Below, piece by piece: positions 63,102 through 64,000 of a stretch of DNA of 64,000 bases; position 1 is the stretch's first letter; every line of letters begins with the position of its first letter. The notes under the pieces were generated by a model. The model was not told the DNA's origin. It saw nothing but the letters and a program-made list of their open reading frames with translations, and searched no databases. The stretch is from Marifrigoribacter sp965178585 (GTDB taxonomy: Bacteria > Bacteroidota > Bacteroidia > Flavobacteriales > Flavobacteriaceae): NCBI GenBank assembly GCA_965178585.1, contig OZ238267.1, positions 1,550,001-1,614,000 on the forward strand, in the 5' to 3' direction. The translations under genes were made by a program, and so were the position numbers.

Positions 63102-63842
63102 TTAAAAAGTGATTTTTTTCTTTCTAAGCTCAAAGTTTTGGCCTAAATATACTTTTCTAACCATTTCGTCATTGGCTAAATCTTCAGGTATACCGTGTTT
63201 TAATATGCTACCTTCAAACATAAGATAAGTTCGATCTGTAATAGCTAATGTTTCTTGAACATTATGATCGGTTATAAGAATTCCAATGTTTTTAGTTACT
63301 AATTTGGCTACAATTCGTTGAATGTCCTCTACAGCAACTGGATCCACACCAGCAAATGGTTCATCTAATAATATAAAATGAGGATCAGTTGCAAGGGCTC
63401 GTGCAATTTCAGTTCTTCTTCTTTCTCCACCACTTAATAAGTCACCTCTATTTTTACGAATATGTCCTAAACCAAATTCTTCAATTAAAGATTCCATTTT
63501 TTCTTTTTGCTCTTTTTTTGTAAAATTAGTAAGCTGAAGTACACTTAAGATATTGTCTTCAACACTAAGTTTTCTAAAAACAGAAGCTTCTTGAGCTAGA
63601 TATCCAATTCCGTTTTGAGCACGCTTGTACATAGGGTATTTGGTAATCTCTTTATTGTCTAAATAAATATTACCACCATTAGGTTTTATAAGCCCAACAA
63701 TCATATAAAATGAAGTTGTTTTCCCTGCTCCATTAGGACCTAATAAACCAACAATCTCTCCTTGATTTACTTCAACTGAAACCTCTTTCACCACTTTACG
63801 GCCCTTATAAGATTTCATTAGATTTTCGGCTCTTAGCTTCAT
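63102..63842 (-). CDS. lptB: Lipopolysaccharide export ATPase LptB
   Basis: LptB powers transport of LPS from the inner to the outer membrane. The 246-residue ATPase has Walker A GPNGAGKT at 35-42, YLAQEASVFRKLSVEDNI (the Q-loop area with the LptB-type contact), LLSGGERRR and ILLDEPFAGVDPVAV, with H-loop ITDHNVQETL. High identity to LptB sequence blocks and its position next to tatC make this secure. Confidence 0.96.
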   Translation of the reverse strand: MKLRAENLMKSYKGRKVVKEVSVEVNQGEIVGLLGPNGAGKTTSFYMIVGLIKPNGGNIYLDNKEITKYPMYKRAQNGIGYLAQEASVFRKLSVEDNILSVLQLTNFTKKEQKEKMESLIEEFGLGHIRKNRGDLLSGGERRRTEIARALATDPHFILLDEPFAGVDPVAVEDIQRIVAKLVTKNIGILITDHNVQETLAITDRTYLMFEGSILKHGIPEDLANDEMVRKVYLGQNFELRKKKITF

Positions 63843-63890
63843 ATTGATATTTCTATTTAGTAGTAAGCTTACTAAATTAGTTTAATTAAA

Positions 63891-64000
63891 TTATTTTGCT
63901 TGTTTTTTTAATAATTTTTCCTGTTTTCTAATTACAGCTCTTGATATAAAAATACTAATTTCATATAAAACAATAATTGGAACTGATACAATAACTTGAC
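63891..64000 (-). CDS. tatC: Sec-independent translocase TatC, C-terminal end
   Basis: The last 36 residues of a minus-strand gene whose start lies beyond the window. The translated end reads QVIVSVPIIVLYEISIF and then SRAVIRKQEKLLKKQAK, which matches the last membrane helix and basic tail of TatC. The order tatC-lptB is known in Flavobacteriaceae. TatC moves folded twin-arginine proteins across the inner membrane. The call rests on a short tail but on characteristic sequence. Confidence 0.75.
   Translation of the reverse strand, partial: QVIVSVPIIVLYEISIFISRAVIRKQEKLLKKQAK

Noticed and set aside
1..64000. Prophage, insertion sequence, CRISPR or tRNA
   Set aside because: I found no transposase, integrase, phage structural gene, spaced repeat array or cloverleaf; the gene content is core and shell genes.

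Overview
The window is chromosomal DNA from a member of the Bacteroidota, almost certainly family Flavobacteriaceae. The DNA is AT-rich and genes are packed tightly. Promoters carry the Bacteroidota -7 box TAnnTTTG instead of a sigma70-type -10. Lipoproteins with N-terminal Cys signals and type IX secretion (T9SS) cargo are common. Family-specific markers include the Bacteroidota form of RNA polymerase omega, PorD (DUF4835), YtxJ of the bacillithiol system, RprXY-like signalling genes and the lptB-tatC pair. I saw no rRNA, tRNA, CRISPR array, insertion sequence or prophage. No gap between genes exceeds about 240 bases.

Layout. 1-2 kb: the end of mltG and a secreted lysozyme-fold protein. 1.9-6 kb: dnaA, then a low-molecular-weight phosphatase, a PQQ-type sugar dehydrogenase with a T9SS tail and an RsmI-family methyltransferase, all on the minus strand. 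6-9.7 kb: a thioesterase and the minus-strand operon ribD-HAD-DMT transporter-yigZ. 9.7-12.4 kb: GNAT-prmC-LOG and an aquaporin gene broken by two single-base losses. 12.5-26.9 kb: a plus-strand housekeeping block (ligA, DUF6913-like, dapA, bamD, rpoZ, coaBC, porD, recN, fabI, glycosyltransferase, ybbR-like, coaE, histidine kinase, response regulator). 27-30.9 kb: miaA, a potassium-channel-like protein, a DnaQ/GIY-YIG fusion nuclease and yggS.

30.9-37.9 kb is the least ordinary part. It is a minus-strand cluster with a membrane-anchored TPR-LuxR regulator followed by four exported proteins: an OmpA-domain protein, two paralogous lipoproteins and, between them, a protein with two internal repeats. 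A perfect palindrome lies upstream of the promoter of the OmpA gene. I propose this as a regulated envelope module and the best candidate here for an undescribed system. 38-48.6 kb holds metabolic genes (DUF1015, 3-hydroxyacyl-CoA dehydrogenase, Gfo/Idh oxidoreductase, pcm), several lipoproteins, smpB, a TetR-thioesterase pair with a clear operator, and a secreted thioredoxin-like protein. 48.7-64 kb holds clpB, ytxJ, fahA, glyA, three large exported proteins (two with T9SS signals), a cold-shock gene, a rhodanese lipoprotein, an ABC exporter, lptB and the end of tatC.

Two themes cut across the window. First, five genes (ribD, ligA, recN, the glycosyltransferase and the histidine kinase) have a -7 box exactly four bases before the start codon, so their mRNAs are probably leaderless. 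Second, many starts are TTG or GTG, and several apparent upstream starts lie in or before promoters and were moved downstream.
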